Source: Synechococcus sp. AG-679-D13
Lineage (GTDB): Bacteria > Cyanobacteriota > Cyanobacteriia > PCC-6307 > Cyanobiaceae
DNA: 64,000 bases
Direction: 5' to 3'
Assembly (NCBI GenBank): GCA_003210735.1
Contig: QCUM01000006.1
Location: forward strand, 1 to 64,000
The notes beneath the pieces are model-generated. The model saw only the letters and a list, made by a program, of their open reading frames with translations. It made no database searches and had not been told where the DNA came from. Shown piece by piece: positions 8,683 through 17,189 of this stretch. Position 1 is the first letter of the stretch; every line of letters starts with the position of its first letter. The translations under genes were made by a program, and so were the position numbers.

Positions 8683-9183
8683 TCACCACAGCTGCAATTG
8701 ATGCCCTGCGATGTAACTCACAAGAGCGCAGGCCACAGAGAGATTGAGGCTGCGGACACCGCCCTGTCCGGTTTCGTCAACACCTCCCGGCATAGGAATC
8801 GTGAGGATGTGGTCACAGCGTTCACGAACGGGATTCGGCAAACCCGTGTCCTCTCGGCCGAACAACAGCACGTCCCCGGCCTGGAAACGAAATGTTCCCA
8901 GCTGTTCTCCGCCATGGCGGCTGCAACCAATTAACCGGTGTTCTGTTGGGAGCTGTTGACTGAACTCATCAAAACCAGCGTGGGTGGACAACTGCACATG
9001 GGGCCAGTAATCCAGGCCGGCGCGTTTCAACGATCGATCGTCAATGCTGAAACCAAGTGGTTCGATCAGTGCCAGCGGCAGACGAAACGCAGCACAGGTG
9101 CGCGCAATGTTTCCTGTGTTGGGTGGAATCCGAGGCTCAAAGAGGGCGACGCGCAGCGGAGCAGCTGGGGAAGGCAAGGTCAT
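8683..9183 (-). CDS. trmL: tRNA (cytidine/uridine-34 2'-O)-methyltransferase TrmL
   Basis: This is a 166-residue SPOUT-class methyltransferase. Its N-terminal strand carries PRIPPNTGNIARTC and the GFSIDDRSLKRAGLDYW segment typical of TrmL. The C-terminal trefoil knot has LFGREDTGLP and IPMPGGV, which bind SAM. It methylates the wobble ribose of tRNA-Leu isoacceptors. Its start overlaps the cobU stop by 4 nt, so the two are translated from one message. Confidence 0.93.
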   Translation of the reverse strand: MTLPSPAAPLRVALFEPRIPPNTGNIARTCAAFRLPLALIEPLGFSIDDRSLKRAGLDYWPHVQLSTHAGFDEFSQQLPTEHRLIGCSRHGGEQLGTFRFQAGDVLLFGREDTGLPNPVRERCDHILTIPMPGGVDETGQGGVRSLNLSVACALVSYIAGHQLQLW

Positions 9184-9734
9184 GGCACAGGCCGACTGAA
9201 GGCATGGAGATCAACAGCGCGGCCCTGAAGAACCAACCAACTGCGAGATGCCTGGCGGTCCAGTAGTTGTGCGAGGGAACCAAGACGGTCGCGGAACAAT
9301 CCCCCGACGGCCGTTGGGGGAACAACCCCCCATCCTGTTTCTTCAATCACAACAATGCACGAGCGCTTCAAGTCGGAAAGGGCAAGGACAAGCGCTTGAA
9401 CCAAAACGTCCCACTGTTCATCCGTTGTCTCCAAATGCCAGGCGACAAAACCTCCCAGGGAATCGATCAGAACATCCGAGTCAGGGTCGACGGCTGTCAA
9501 AGCAGAACTGAGCTCCGCTTCACATTCCAGCAGCGTCCAGTGCGGTGGACGGCGTTCCTGGTGGAGAAGCAAGCGCTTCTGCCAGTCCGCATCGTCAGGA
9601 CGACGCGCTGAGGTGGCCACATAGGTTACGGCTCCGGACTCACTGAGCAGATATTCGGCCCAGCGGCTCTTGCCACCACGACTCGGACCATTCACCAGAA
9701 CGAGCTGGCCTGAAGCTGAATCAACCTCCTCCAT
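9180..9734 (-). CDS. cobU: Adenosylcobinamide kinase / adenosylcobinamide-phosphate guanylyltransferase
   Basis: CobU (CobP) phosphorylates adenosylcobinamide and then adds GMP, late in the assembly of the (pseudo)cobalamin nucleotide loop. The 184-residue protein has a P-loop NGPSRGGKSRWAE (15-27), followed by VTYVATSARRPDD and LLLHQERRPPHW, where the His is the expected GMP-accepting residue. VLIDSLGGFVAWHL is the second nucleotide strand. It overlaps trmL by 4 nt and pxcA by 14 nt, so three unrelated functions share one minus-strand operon. Together with cobN and metH it shows that corrinoids are made and used. Confidence 0.9.
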   Translation of the reverse strand: MEEVDSASGQLVLVNGPSRGGKSRWAEYLLSESGAVTYVATSARRPDDADWQKRLLLHQERRPPHWTLLECEAELSSALTAVDPDSDVLIDSLGGFVAWHLETTDEQWDVLVQALVLALSDLKRSCIVVIEETGWGVVPPTAVGGLFRDRLGSLAQLLDRQASRSWLVLQGRAVDLHAFSRPVP

Positions 9735-10869
9735 TCATTCCCTTGAGCGTCGCAACAGAGGAGGGGGAAACGCGATTGAGATAGCGGAAAATCCAGTATT
9801 TGAAAATCGTCGCCAGGATCACCGGGAAGGTGGCAATGAACAACATGATGAAGTTTTCCTGGGCTGGGAGACCAAGATGATGGGCAATGCCGTCGAGCAG
9901 AACGGTCCAGCCTTCTGGGCTGTGATAACCCACGAAAATGTCTGTAAACAGAATGATGGCAAAGGCTTTTGCTGAATCACTGAGGCCATAAATGGCCTCG
10001 TCCAGAAAGCCTCGAAGCACCCTCAATTCGTTGCGACTGAATAGGCAAAGACCCACGAAAGCCACCAGTCCAACGAGGTCCGAAAGAACATTTCGAATCG
10101 CTCGGACACTTTCCTGATCAGCATCTTTTTTCAGCTCAGCTGCCCGGCTCGCAAGCATCTGCATCAGGGCATCGGATGTCGGTGGAGGTTCACCCTTAAG
10201 AAGTGCCTCGAATTCCACTTCTTCCTTGTAAATACGCAGTTTTTCAACTGCATGCTCCTCAAGTTGAGGCTTTGGATAATTCAGGAAGGAGAGTTGAGGA
10301 GAAAATTTTTCAATCGCTGGAGCAATCAGGTAAGTGCCCGAAACCTGCTGAATGAGCAGGGGAACCAGCACGAGCAACAAAAGAATCCTTAGGGAAACCA
10401 GCGTTGAATCTCGACGTCGCCGAAAACCGGCGACCACGGATTCCTCCGAGGAAGGATCAAGCTGCCGGCGAACGGAGTCGAACACCCCCAGAAGGGAACG
10501 GGGAAGGGGGTCAGGCGCTGCTGATTGACGGCCCAGGCCGGATGAGCGCCGAGATTGATACCGCGCTACGACCATTTCGATCAGCTGGAGCTGACGCAGC
10601 TCCTGCATATCGAGCTGCGACCGGTTGGCCTGCAGAGTCGCCAGTGTGGAATTGCAGATCTCCAACGCAGTGCGGAACTTGCGCAGGATCGTGGTCTGAA
10701 CAGACCGTGGAACAGACAGCTCCAGCTCGGGTCTGACGCGTCGGTCCCCGTAGTACTCAAGCTCAAGGCTCTGAATCAACAGAGCCGCCTCATATCCCCG
10801 CTCAAGATCACCGGTCACATCAGCCGCATTGCTCCGGGAAAAGAGACCGATCCAGTTGCGGGATGCCAT
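9721..10869 (-). CDS. pxcA: Proton extrusion protein PxcA (CotA/CemA family)
   Basis: This 382-residue membrane protein has a long soluble N-terminal half of about 170 residues (cyanobacterial extension) and a CemA domain. Its hydrophobic segments lie at about 155-180, 260-280, 300-325 and 345-370. PxcA is needed for light-induced Na+-dependent proton release and inorganic carbon uptake in cyanobacteria. Its 3' end overlaps the start of cobU. The upstream TPM-domain gene ends 12 nt before it, so they are probably co-transcribed. Confidence 0.9.
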   Translation of the reverse strand: MASRNWIGLFSRSNAADVTGDLERGYEAALLIQSLELEYYGDRRVRPELELSVPRSVQTTILRKFRTALEICNSTLATLQANRSQLDMQELRQLQLIEMVVARYQSRRSSGLGRQSAAPDPLPRSLLGVFDSVRRQLDPSSEESVVAGFRRRRDSTLVSLRILLLLVLVPLLIQQVSGTYLIAPAIEKFSPQLSFLNYPKPQLEEHAVEKLRIYKEEVEFEALLKGEPPPTSDALMQMLASRAAELKKDADQESVRAIRNVLSDLVGLVAFVGLCLFSRNELRVLRGFLDEAIYGLSDSAKAFAIILFTDIFVGYHSPEGWTVLLDGIAHHLGLPAQENFIMLFIATFPVILATIFKYWIFRYLNRVSPSSVATLKGMNGGG

Positions 10870-10881
10870 GGGGAGAAACGA

Positions 10882-11571
10882 TCAGCGAGAAAAGACCCAC
10901 CAGGTCGCCATGGGAATGATCGTGCCAAGGACCAACAGAACAATCACCCACGTGGTGGCGTTGCTTTCCTCTGTTTCAGCCTGGGTGGGGATGTTGGTGG
11001 GGAGGGCGCTACGGATGATTTCGCCAGGCGGCCCTGGATCCTCTCCACCACCAAGAACAGTGCCCAAACGGTTGAGGCCGTCGAGAGAAGCCTGTCGGTA
11101 ACGATCACCCTCACGCAACGGGATACTCATCGTGGTGCGAGCCGTGCTTTTCAGGAGGGAAGGTGGTAACTGCGCGTGCAGGCTCTCCTCCGTCACGATG
11201 GAGGCACGCTTGTTCTGCGTTTCAAGCAGCAGAAGCAGTAGAGGCTCCTGGCCAGAACCGGACCAGTTCTGGATCAACTGTTCGCCAAAGCTGTCCAGGC
11301 TGTAGCCGTAATCCAGACGACGCAGCGTGATCACCCGTGCATCGACGCGATCTTCGATGAGGCCGTCCAATCTGGATTCCAGCTCCGAGCGGCTGGCGCG
11401 GCTGAAGACATCGGCGTCGTCCAGAACCCGCTCCTCCGGACGGATGGAACCGAGCTCAGCAGGGGAGATGGCCATGGCTGCTGGTGAGGCAACCAGAAGT
11501 AAAAGCAGAGCAACAGAAATCACTCCGGCCCAGCGGCGCAGTGAAAACATCAAGATCAAGCAACGAGACAC
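10882..11571 (-). CDS. TPM-domain protein, Psb32-like
   Basis: The 229-residue protein has a signal peptide (about 10-35, with ASPAAMAISP as probable cleavage region). A TPM domain follows, starting VLDDADVFSRASRSELESRLDGL, and a C-terminal membrane helix (about 205-225) anchors the domain in the lumen or periplasm. The cyanobacterial/plastid relative Psb32/TLP18.3 helps PSII repair. Which of several TPM paralogues this is cannot be decided here. An internal ATG (residue 8) is an alternative start. It lies upstream of pxcA in the same orientation. Confidence 0.82.
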   Translation of the reverse strand: MSRCLILMFSLRRWAGVISVALLLLLVASPAAMAISPAELGSIRPEERVLDDADVFSRASRSELESRLDGLIEDRVDARVITLRRLDYGYSLDSFGEQLIQNWSGSGQEPLLLLLLETQNKRASIVTEESLHAQLPPSLLKSTARTTMSIPLREGDRYRQASLDGLNRLGTVLGGGEDPGPPGEIIRSALPTNIPTQAETEESNATTWVIVLLVLGTIIPMATWWVFSR

Positions 11572-11591
11572 AACATCAATGCAGTCTGCCC

Positions 11592-11999
11592 TCAGTCGTC
11601 GAGGCTGTCTCGGTTGAGTGCTTCGATGGCGGCCACGATTGTGGCGGCCTCACCGTTGGGAAGATCCACGCGACGTGCAAGGGAGTCGAGAAAGCTGGCT
11701 TCCTCCGAGGTGACGGTTCGATCCGCATGGACCAGGTGAGATGCAACAGCAAGCGCAGACTGCCGCTGGGAAGTGCTCAGTTGAGGGAGAGCTGCATCGA
11801 CAAGCCCCATGACGCCCTGATCACGAAGATTGCGCAGCAAGGTGTCGAACAGATCACCCATGGCCGCCTCGGAACGATCGCGATAGAGAGACCGATACTC
11901 CAGCTGGAGACGCAGCGCATGGGCTTCATCTCTTCCAAGAGAACCGTCACAGGCAACAGCTGCCAGAGCAACTGCAGCAAATGCTTCTGCGCTTGTCAT
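11592..11999 (-). CDS. TerB-like (tellurite-resistance-type) helical protein
   Basis: The 135-residue, mostly helical protein starts at ATG 11999. It has two acidic segments, ACDGSLGRDEAHALR and HADRTVTSEEASFLDSLA, which match the paired metal-binding-like helices of the TerB domain. Much longer readings upstream run antisense into the CCB gene and have no family support. A GTG seven codons earlier is possible. Function in cyanobacteria is unknown; the family name does not imply tellurite resistance. Confidence 0.7.
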   Translation of the reverse strand: MTSAEAFAAVALAAVACDGSLGRDEAHALRLQLEYRSLYRDRSEAAMGDLFDTLLRNLRDQGVMGLVDAALPQLSTSQRQSALAVASHLVHADRTVTSEEASFLDSLARRVDLPNGEAATIVAAIEALNRDSLDD

Positions 12000-12062
12000 G
12001 GAATCGATGAAGCTGTCCACATTTGAGCAGGATGGAGCAGTTCTGCCAGCCCCCTGAACCGG

Positions 12063-12701
12063 ATGCCGACACCAGCGCGCGTGGTTCTTGCTTGGGGTGT
12101 TGTGCTGCTGGTGCTGACTCTGGTCAACGCAAGGTTGGCGGAAGCAATCACTCCGGAATTGCAACGCGCGGAAGTTCTCTCCGGCATGACGGCTGTTGGC
12201 CTGATGCTGGTCGCCGTTCTTTGGACCCGTGCTGATCCCTCCCAGGCACCTCGTCGTGATCTCCAGGGTGATCAGGGACTCGTCCTCGACGAAGACATCG
12301 ATGACCCGACCCGCGATGAACTCGGCTGGGGAAGCCACATGTTGCTGACGGCTTCTCCAGCAGCAACGGTTCTCGTGTATTGGGACCAACGCGTTTTGCT
12401 GAGGCGAGGACTGTTACGTGATGAAGAATTTCAACCCGGTGCCATCTGCCAGCGGGCCATGGACCGCAACACCACCATCAGCCTTGTCAACACCACACTG
12501 TTCCCAGGCCGGCATGAATTTGACCCACTGGTGAAGGATCTGCCCGCCGTGTTGATCTGCCCGATCGGGCCTCGTGGGGTGGTTGTGTTGGGAGGTTGGT
12601 CGGAACGCTGTTTCAGCCGGTCGGATGAACAGTGGCTGAAAGGATGGGCTGCACGGCTCAGAACGTCACTGGAGCGTCTGGAGAGCCGGAACCTGGGGTG
12701 A
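12063..12701 (+). CDS. Cofactor assembly of complex C subunit B (CCB2/CCB4-like)
   Basis: The 212-residue protein has two close N-terminal membrane helices (about 7-25 and 40-56) and a soluble domain with LVYWDQRVLLRRGLL and the C-terminal GPRGVVVLGGWSERCFS, characteristic of the CCB2/CCB4 family. In algae these proteins attach haem c_i covalently to cytochrome b6. In cyanobacteria a single gene of this type usually serves the b6f complex. Its last 44 nt overlap the 3' end of the LptC-like gene on the other strand. Confidence 0.85.
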   Translation: MPTPARVVLAWGVVLLVLTLVNARLAEAITPELQRAEVLSGMTAVGLMLVAVLWTRADPSQAPRRDLQGDQGLVLDEDIDDPTRDELGWGSHMLLTASPAATVLVYWDQRVLLRRGLLRDEEFQPGAICQRAMDRNTTISLVNTTLFPGRHEFDPLVKDLPAVLICPIGPRGVVVLGGWSERCFSRSDEQWLKGWAARLRTSLERLESRNLG

Positions 12702-13782
12702 CAGGGGCCGCTCGAAGACGGAACTGTGAACGAACTCTCCCATCGGATGGATTGAAGCGGATGCGGTCGTCAGCACCCACCTGACCCCTGAGGCGTTGAG
12801 CATCGCTTTCAGCGACGATTTCCTGAGACTTCCAGTTCCAGCTACATCTCTGGGCCTGGAGTTGTTCCCCTGGCTGCTCCAACCGACAGGCCGAAATCAC
12901 GTCGAGGGTTGAGCTTCCCTCATCCATAACGAACCCGATTCCACGCATCCGCATTTCCCTGCGACGACCTTCGACAGGTCCGGAGGAACGAAACTGGCGA
13001 TCCACGTAATTCCAACGTGTCGTCTGCGCCGCAACAGTGCCGCGGTCATCACCCAGATTGAGGCTGACAGGCTTGATCAAATCAAGGAATTGAGCAGCTG
13101 TATCGCCCTCAAGCGCTGACGCAGTGAGCACACTGTCGTCGTCACGACGGGCTGTCACCGGTCCGGCCACGGTCAGCCGGCCAGATTTCAGGTTCCAGGA
13201 TCCTGAACCACCCGAGATCTCCGTGTCGTAAGCCGTTTCATCCGAGCGCGTCTCAGGCCAGTGGAGCAGACGGGTTGGGCCGTCCAAACGCAGTTGATTT
13301 CGATCCTGCAACAACACGAATCGTTCAGCACTCAACTGGGAACGCGAATCAAGGGCTTTGGGCTGCCTGTCAACGACCATACGGGAGTCGTCTGGCGTCC
13401 AGACAAGACGTTCCCCTTCGATCAAAAGGCGTTGATCTGTGATCTGTTGAAGTTTGACGTCGCCCTCGAGGACAATTCGATCACCGTCGTTGACAACGGT
13501 GGCCTGTCGCGCAGAGATCCGTAGATAAGGCTTGTCATCTCGGTAGATCAAACCGGATGGACTCTGGGCCTGGACCGTCCGACTTTCAAGGTCATAGCGA
13601 GCCTCCGGACTGATCAGATCCCAGTCGCGGCTTCCATCGTCCCGACGTTGATTGAGGTTGAGGGAGCGGAAGACGAAGGGAGGGGCCACCTCATCGGCCT
13701 GATCAGGTGTCGATACGCAACCAGTCACAAGAGCGGTGGCCGTTAGCGGGATCAGGAGTGCTGACCGAACGGAGCGGTGCAT
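12658..13782 (-). CDS. LptC-like lipoprotein of the LPS export pathway
   Basis: The 374-residue protein begins with a lipoprotein signal and lipobox (LVTGC, Cys at about residue 22). It then has two regions of beta-strand repeats, including ISARQATVVNDGDRIVLEGDVKL, the LptC/OstA-like jelly-roll pattern. LptC passes LPS between the inner-membrane LptBFG motor and LptA. It is about twice the length of E. coli LptC, as is common in cyanobacteria where LptC- and LptA-like units may be fused. It lies directly downstream of metG (3-nt gap) and overlaps CCB at its 3' end. Confidence 0.82.
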   Translation of the reverse strand: MHRSVRSALLIPLTATALVTGCVSTPDQADEVAPPFVFRSLNLNQRRDDGSRDWDLISPEARYDLESRTVQAQSPSGLIYRDDKPYLRISARQATVVNDGDRIVLEGDVKLQQITDQRLLIEGERLVWTPDDSRMVVDRQPKALDSRSQLSAERFVLLQDRNQLRLDGPTRLLHWPETRSDETAYDTEISGGSGSWNLKSGRLTVAGPVTARRDDDSVLTASALEGDTAAQFLDLIKPVSLNLGDDRGTVAAQTTRWNYVDRQFRSSGPVEGRRREMRMRGIGFVMDEGSSTLDVISACRLEQPGEQLQAQRCSWNWKSQEIVAESDAQRLRGQVGADDRIRFNPSDGRVRSQFRLRAAPVTPGSGSPDAPVTF

Positions 13783-13785
13783 GGA

Positions 13786-15330
13786 TTAAAGCTCTCCCTC
13801 CAGTTCAAGTCGTTGCATCACAGGAGTCGGTTGAGGCAGGTGGGCACCACTTGCCAATCCACCCCAGCTGAGCTCTGCCAACCAGGCGTCTTCGTTCAGG
13901 GCATGGCCGAGTTGAGCCAGGATTCGATTACTCAAATCCGGCAGCAATGGAGCGAGCAGCAAACCAACAATGCGGGTGGCTTCCAGAACCGCATAAAGAT
14001 CATCGCCAACCTCCACTTCCTGTCCTGGTTGCTTCATCCGACTCCAGGGAGCGGTGTCATTGAGGTGGCCATTAGCCGAAATCGCTAATTGGAGGATCGC
14101 TTCCGAAGCTGATTTGAAACCGAGACCGGCCATGCTCTCGACAACGCTGTTCACTGTGGCCGCTGCTGCCAAGGCCAGCGGATGGTCTGTTTCAGCTGCA
14201 GCGGTATGGGGCGGAACAGCCTCCGCAAACCATTTGCGGGCCATGGACGACGTTCGATTCAACAGATTGCCGATCGTGTTGGCCAGATCGTTATTCACCA
14301 GATCAACAAACCGTTGCTGCTGAAAGTCGCCATCGTCGCCGAACTGGATATCACGCAGCAGATACCAACGCACCGCATCGGTTCCACAGCGCTCCAGCAG
14401 AGTCTCTGGATTCAGAACATTGCCGAGGGATTTGCCCATTTTCTGACCTTCCCGTGTCAGGAAGCCGTGGCCAAAGACCTGGTCCGGAACGGGCAATCCG
14501 GCCGACATCAACATGGCCGGCCAATACACCGCATGGAATCGGAGGATGTCCTTGCCGATCACATGAATCGAAGCAGGCCAGCCGCAGGCCTCCAGTCGAT
14601 CCAGATCAGGTTCACCTCCGTCGTCGAGCAATGCTGTGAGATATCCGAGCAGTGCATCGAACCAGACGTAAAACGTGTGGCCTTGATGATCGGGAACCGG
14701 CAGCCCCCAGGAGACGTTGACCCTTGAAATCGAGAAGTCGCGAAGCCCCTGAGCCACAAAGTTGCGAACCTCCTGCCGACGGCTGGTGGGTTGGATGAAA
14801 TCCTCACGATTGACGAGGTCTTCTATTTGCGCCTGGTAGCGCGACAAACGGAAGAAGAGGTTCTCCTCATCCCTCCATTCCAGTGGTTTGCGATGGATCG
14901 AGCATTCGGGGGCCACCGCATCGGAGGGGTCGTCTTTGAATTCCTCGCAACCCACGCAATACCAACCGGTCTGGCGGCCGCTGACCACATCACCGGAGTC
15001 TTTGACCCGCCCGTAAAACTGCTCAACAAGCCTCAGATGGCGCTTGTCGGTGGTGCGAACAAAGCGATCCAGGCTGATGCCCCAGCGTTTCCAGAGCTCG
15101 CGATAGGTGTCACTGATCGCATCACAGTGGTCCTGAGGACTCTGCTTCTTCGCCTCGGCGGTGCGCTGAATTTTTTGCCCATGCTCATCAACCCCCGTAA
15201 TGAACATCACCGCCTCTCCTGTCAGGCGCCGGTAGCGCGCCAGGGCATCGCAGGCGATGGTCGTGTAGGTGCTTCCCAGATGAGGGCGATCGTTGACGTA
15301 ATAAAGCGGCGTCGTGAGGGTGTAAGGCAT
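13786..15330 (-). CDS. metG: Methionyl-tRNA synthetase
   Basis: This class I synthetase charges tRNA-Met. The 514-residue protein has a HIGH-like PHLGST (about 17-22), a zinc-knuckle region with CVGCEEF and PECSIH, the KMGKSLGN form of KMSKS (about residue 300), and a C-terminal anticodon-binding helical bundle. It is the short cyanobacterial form without a C-terminal tRNA-binding EMAP domain. It is 3 nt upstream of the LptC-like gene and is divergent from the FAD oxidoreductase. Confidence 0.95.
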   Translation of the reverse strand: MPYTLTTPLYYVNDRPHLGSTYTTIACDALARYRRLTGEAVMFITGVDEHGQKIQRTAEAKKQSPQDHCDAISDTYRELWKRWGISLDRFVRTTDKRHLRLVEQFYGRVKDSGDVVSGRQTGWYCVGCEEFKDDPSDAVAPECSIHRKPLEWRDEENLFFRLSRYQAQIEDLVNREDFIQPTSRRQEVRNFVAQGLRDFSISRVNVSWGLPVPDHQGHTFYVWFDALLGYLTALLDDGGEPDLDRLEACGWPASIHVIGKDILRFHAVYWPAMLMSAGLPVPDQVFGHGFLTREGQKMGKSLGNVLNPETLLERCGTDAVRWYLLRDIQFGDDGDFQQQRFVDLVNNDLANTIGNLLNRTSSMARKWFAEAVPPHTAAAETDHPLALAAAATVNSVVESMAGLGFKSASEAILQLAISANGHLNDTAPWSRMKQPGQEVEVGDDLYAVLEATRIVGLLLAPLLPDLSNRILAQLGHALNEDAWLAELSWGGLASGAHLPQPTPVMQRLELEGEL

Positions 15331-15428
15331 CTTGGTGTTCGGATCTCAGCCGCACGACGCGACGCCGGATCCTAACGACAGTCCCCATCGACGCCCATGA
15401 TCAACGTCCTGCTCATCAACACCGAACG

Positions 15429-17189
15429 ATGAGCTGGGACGTTGTGGTCTGGGGCGGAGGGACCGGTGGTGCAGCCGCCGCAGTTCAGGCAGCCCGCAGT
15501 GGGGCCAAGACACTGCTGCTGACCCCTGGCCCATGGTTGGGAGGAATGCTCAGTTCCGCTGGAGTGTGTGCTCCAGACGGCCATGAAATCAGCTGTTGGC
15601 AGACCGGACTTTGGGGACAGTTCATTCGAACCCTCGCCCTCGAATCCAGCGAGGGACTGGATCACAACTGGGTGAGTTGCTTCGGGTTCCGACCGGAACA
15701 GGCCGAAAAGCTGCTGCAGCAATGGGTGATGCAATTGCCATCACTGCAGTGGTGGAACGGCTGCGAATTGTTGGATGTGCGGTGCAAAGGTGATCGCATC
15801 CAGTCCATCCGAGTGGACTGCGACGGCTCGATCCAGACGATTCATGGAAAGCAGTGGATCGATGGCAGCGACCTCGGTGATCTGATCGCGATGGCTGGTG
15901 CTCCTTATCGCTGGGGGTGGGAATCAAAGGAAACCTGGAATGAGCCCAGTGCGCCCGAGCAGAAACGACTCGATCAGGAGATCTTCTTCGCTGAACAACC
16001 GGTCCAGTCACCCACATGGGTCGTGATGGGCCAGCTGAGAGGAGATCGGCCAGCGCAATTCCCCCATACACCGGCACAACCCTTCGAAGGGTGCTCGAAA
16101 CGCTTCGGGTTGGAGCGGACTCTCACCTATGGACGCCTGCCGGGTGGGTTGTTGATGCTGAATTGGCCGTTGAACGGCAATGACTGGCATCAGGGTCTGC
16201 AGCGCTGCATTTCCCCGGAAGCAGACCAGAGAGCCTCGCTTGCGTTGGAGATGCAGGAGCACAGCTGCAAGTTTTTAGGGGAACTGGAGCGGTGCAGTGG
16301 TGGTTGGCTGACCTCAGCCGATGCGTTTCCCTCACCCAACCCTTCTTTGGCACTGATGCCTTACTGGAGAGAAGGTCGCCGGCTTCGAGGACGAGCCACT
16401 GTCACGGAAGTGGATCTGTTGCCAGTGGCTGATGGTGCACGTCGCGCTCCATTGAGTGCACAAAGCATCGCCATCGGCACCTATGCCAATGATCATCACT
16501 ATCCAGGTGATGACTGGCCTTTGGCCCCCAAAAGCTGTCGATGGGGTGGTCGCTGGACGGGTACACCGTTCTGCATCCCGTTTGAGGCCCTGTTGAGCGA
16601 CACCATCTCCAATCTGCTGGCGGCTGAAAAATGTTTCAGCGTCAGCCACATGGCCAATGGTGCGACACGGCTTCAGCCGCTGATTCTCAATATCGGGCAG
16701 GCGGCCGGTCTGGCCGCAGCCCTGGCCTTGCAACAGCGCATCGATCCGTCTGATCTTCGTGTTGACGCCATTCAGCAAGGGCTGATCAACGACCCAGTCG
16801 CGCCGGCTGCTGTCGTGCCCCTCTGGGAATGGCCTGGATGGCATCCCCACTGGCGGGACGCGCAGATGCAGGCTCTGAATCATCTCGATTCAGTTGATGG
16901 GGAAGGAATGTTGGAACAGGCTGCACGGTATGGGTTGGAGCTCCCTCGAGCGGACCAGACACCGCTTGAGCCAAGGGCTTCGGAAATTTCTGGTCGGCTG
17001 CGACGGAACGATGATCAGAGTTATCAGCTCCAGAGGGGGATGGACCTCCTCAACCTGATCACCCTGGAACCTGGGGTTGAGCGCTGCCTCTCTCAACTGC
17101 CCAACAACACGCCTGTCCGATTGATCGCCACGGAAAATCCCTGGGGAGAATGGTGGAGGGTGCTGCGGATTCTTGATCAGGCGAACTGA
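15429..17189 (+). CDS. FAD-dependent oxidoreductase, FAD_oxidored family
   Basis: The 586-residue protein opens with VVVWGGGTGGAAAAVQAARSG, a Rossmann dinucleotide-binding loop, and LTPGPWLGGMLSSAG, which places it in the PF12831-type FAD-oxidoreductase family. A late segment, AAEKCFSVSHMANGATRLQP (about 400-420), resembles the C-terminal FAD contact of the family. No signal peptide is visible. The substrate is unknown. Its 3' end overlaps the RNase II gene by 13 nt on the opposite strand. Confidence 0.82.
   Translation: MSWDVVVWGGGTGGAAAAVQAARSGAKTLLLTPGPWLGGMLSSAGVCAPDGHEISCWQTGLWGQFIRTLALESSEGLDHNWVSCFGFRPEQAEKLLQQWVMQLPSLQWWNGCELLDVRCKGDRIQSIRVDCDGSIQTIHGKQWIDGSDLGDLIAMAGAPYRWGWESKETWNEPSAPEQKRLDQEIFFAEQPVQSPTWVVMGQLRGDRPAQFPHTPAQPFEGCSKRFGLERTLTYGRLPGGLLMLNWPLNGNDWHQGLQRCISPEADQRASLALEMQEHSCKFLGELERCSGGWLTSADAFPSPNPSLALMPYWREGRRLRGRATVTEVDLLPVADGARRAPLSAQSIAIGTYANDHHYPGDDWPLAPKSCRWGGRWTGTPFCIPFEALLSDTISNLLAAEKCFSVSHMANGATRLQPLILNIGQAAGLAAALALQQRIDPSDLRVDAIQQGLINDPVAPAAVVPLWEWPGWHPHWRDAQMQALNHLDSVDGEGMLEQAARYGLELPRADQTPLEPRASEISGRLRRNDDQSYQLQRGMDLLNLITLEPGVERCLSQLPNNTPVRLIATENPWGEWWRVLRILDQAN

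Noticed and set aside
11592-12389. Long 265-aa reading of the TerB-like gene
   Set aside because: The first 130 residues are antisense to the CCB gene and Gln/His/Arg-rich; the 135-aa start at 11999 is natural.
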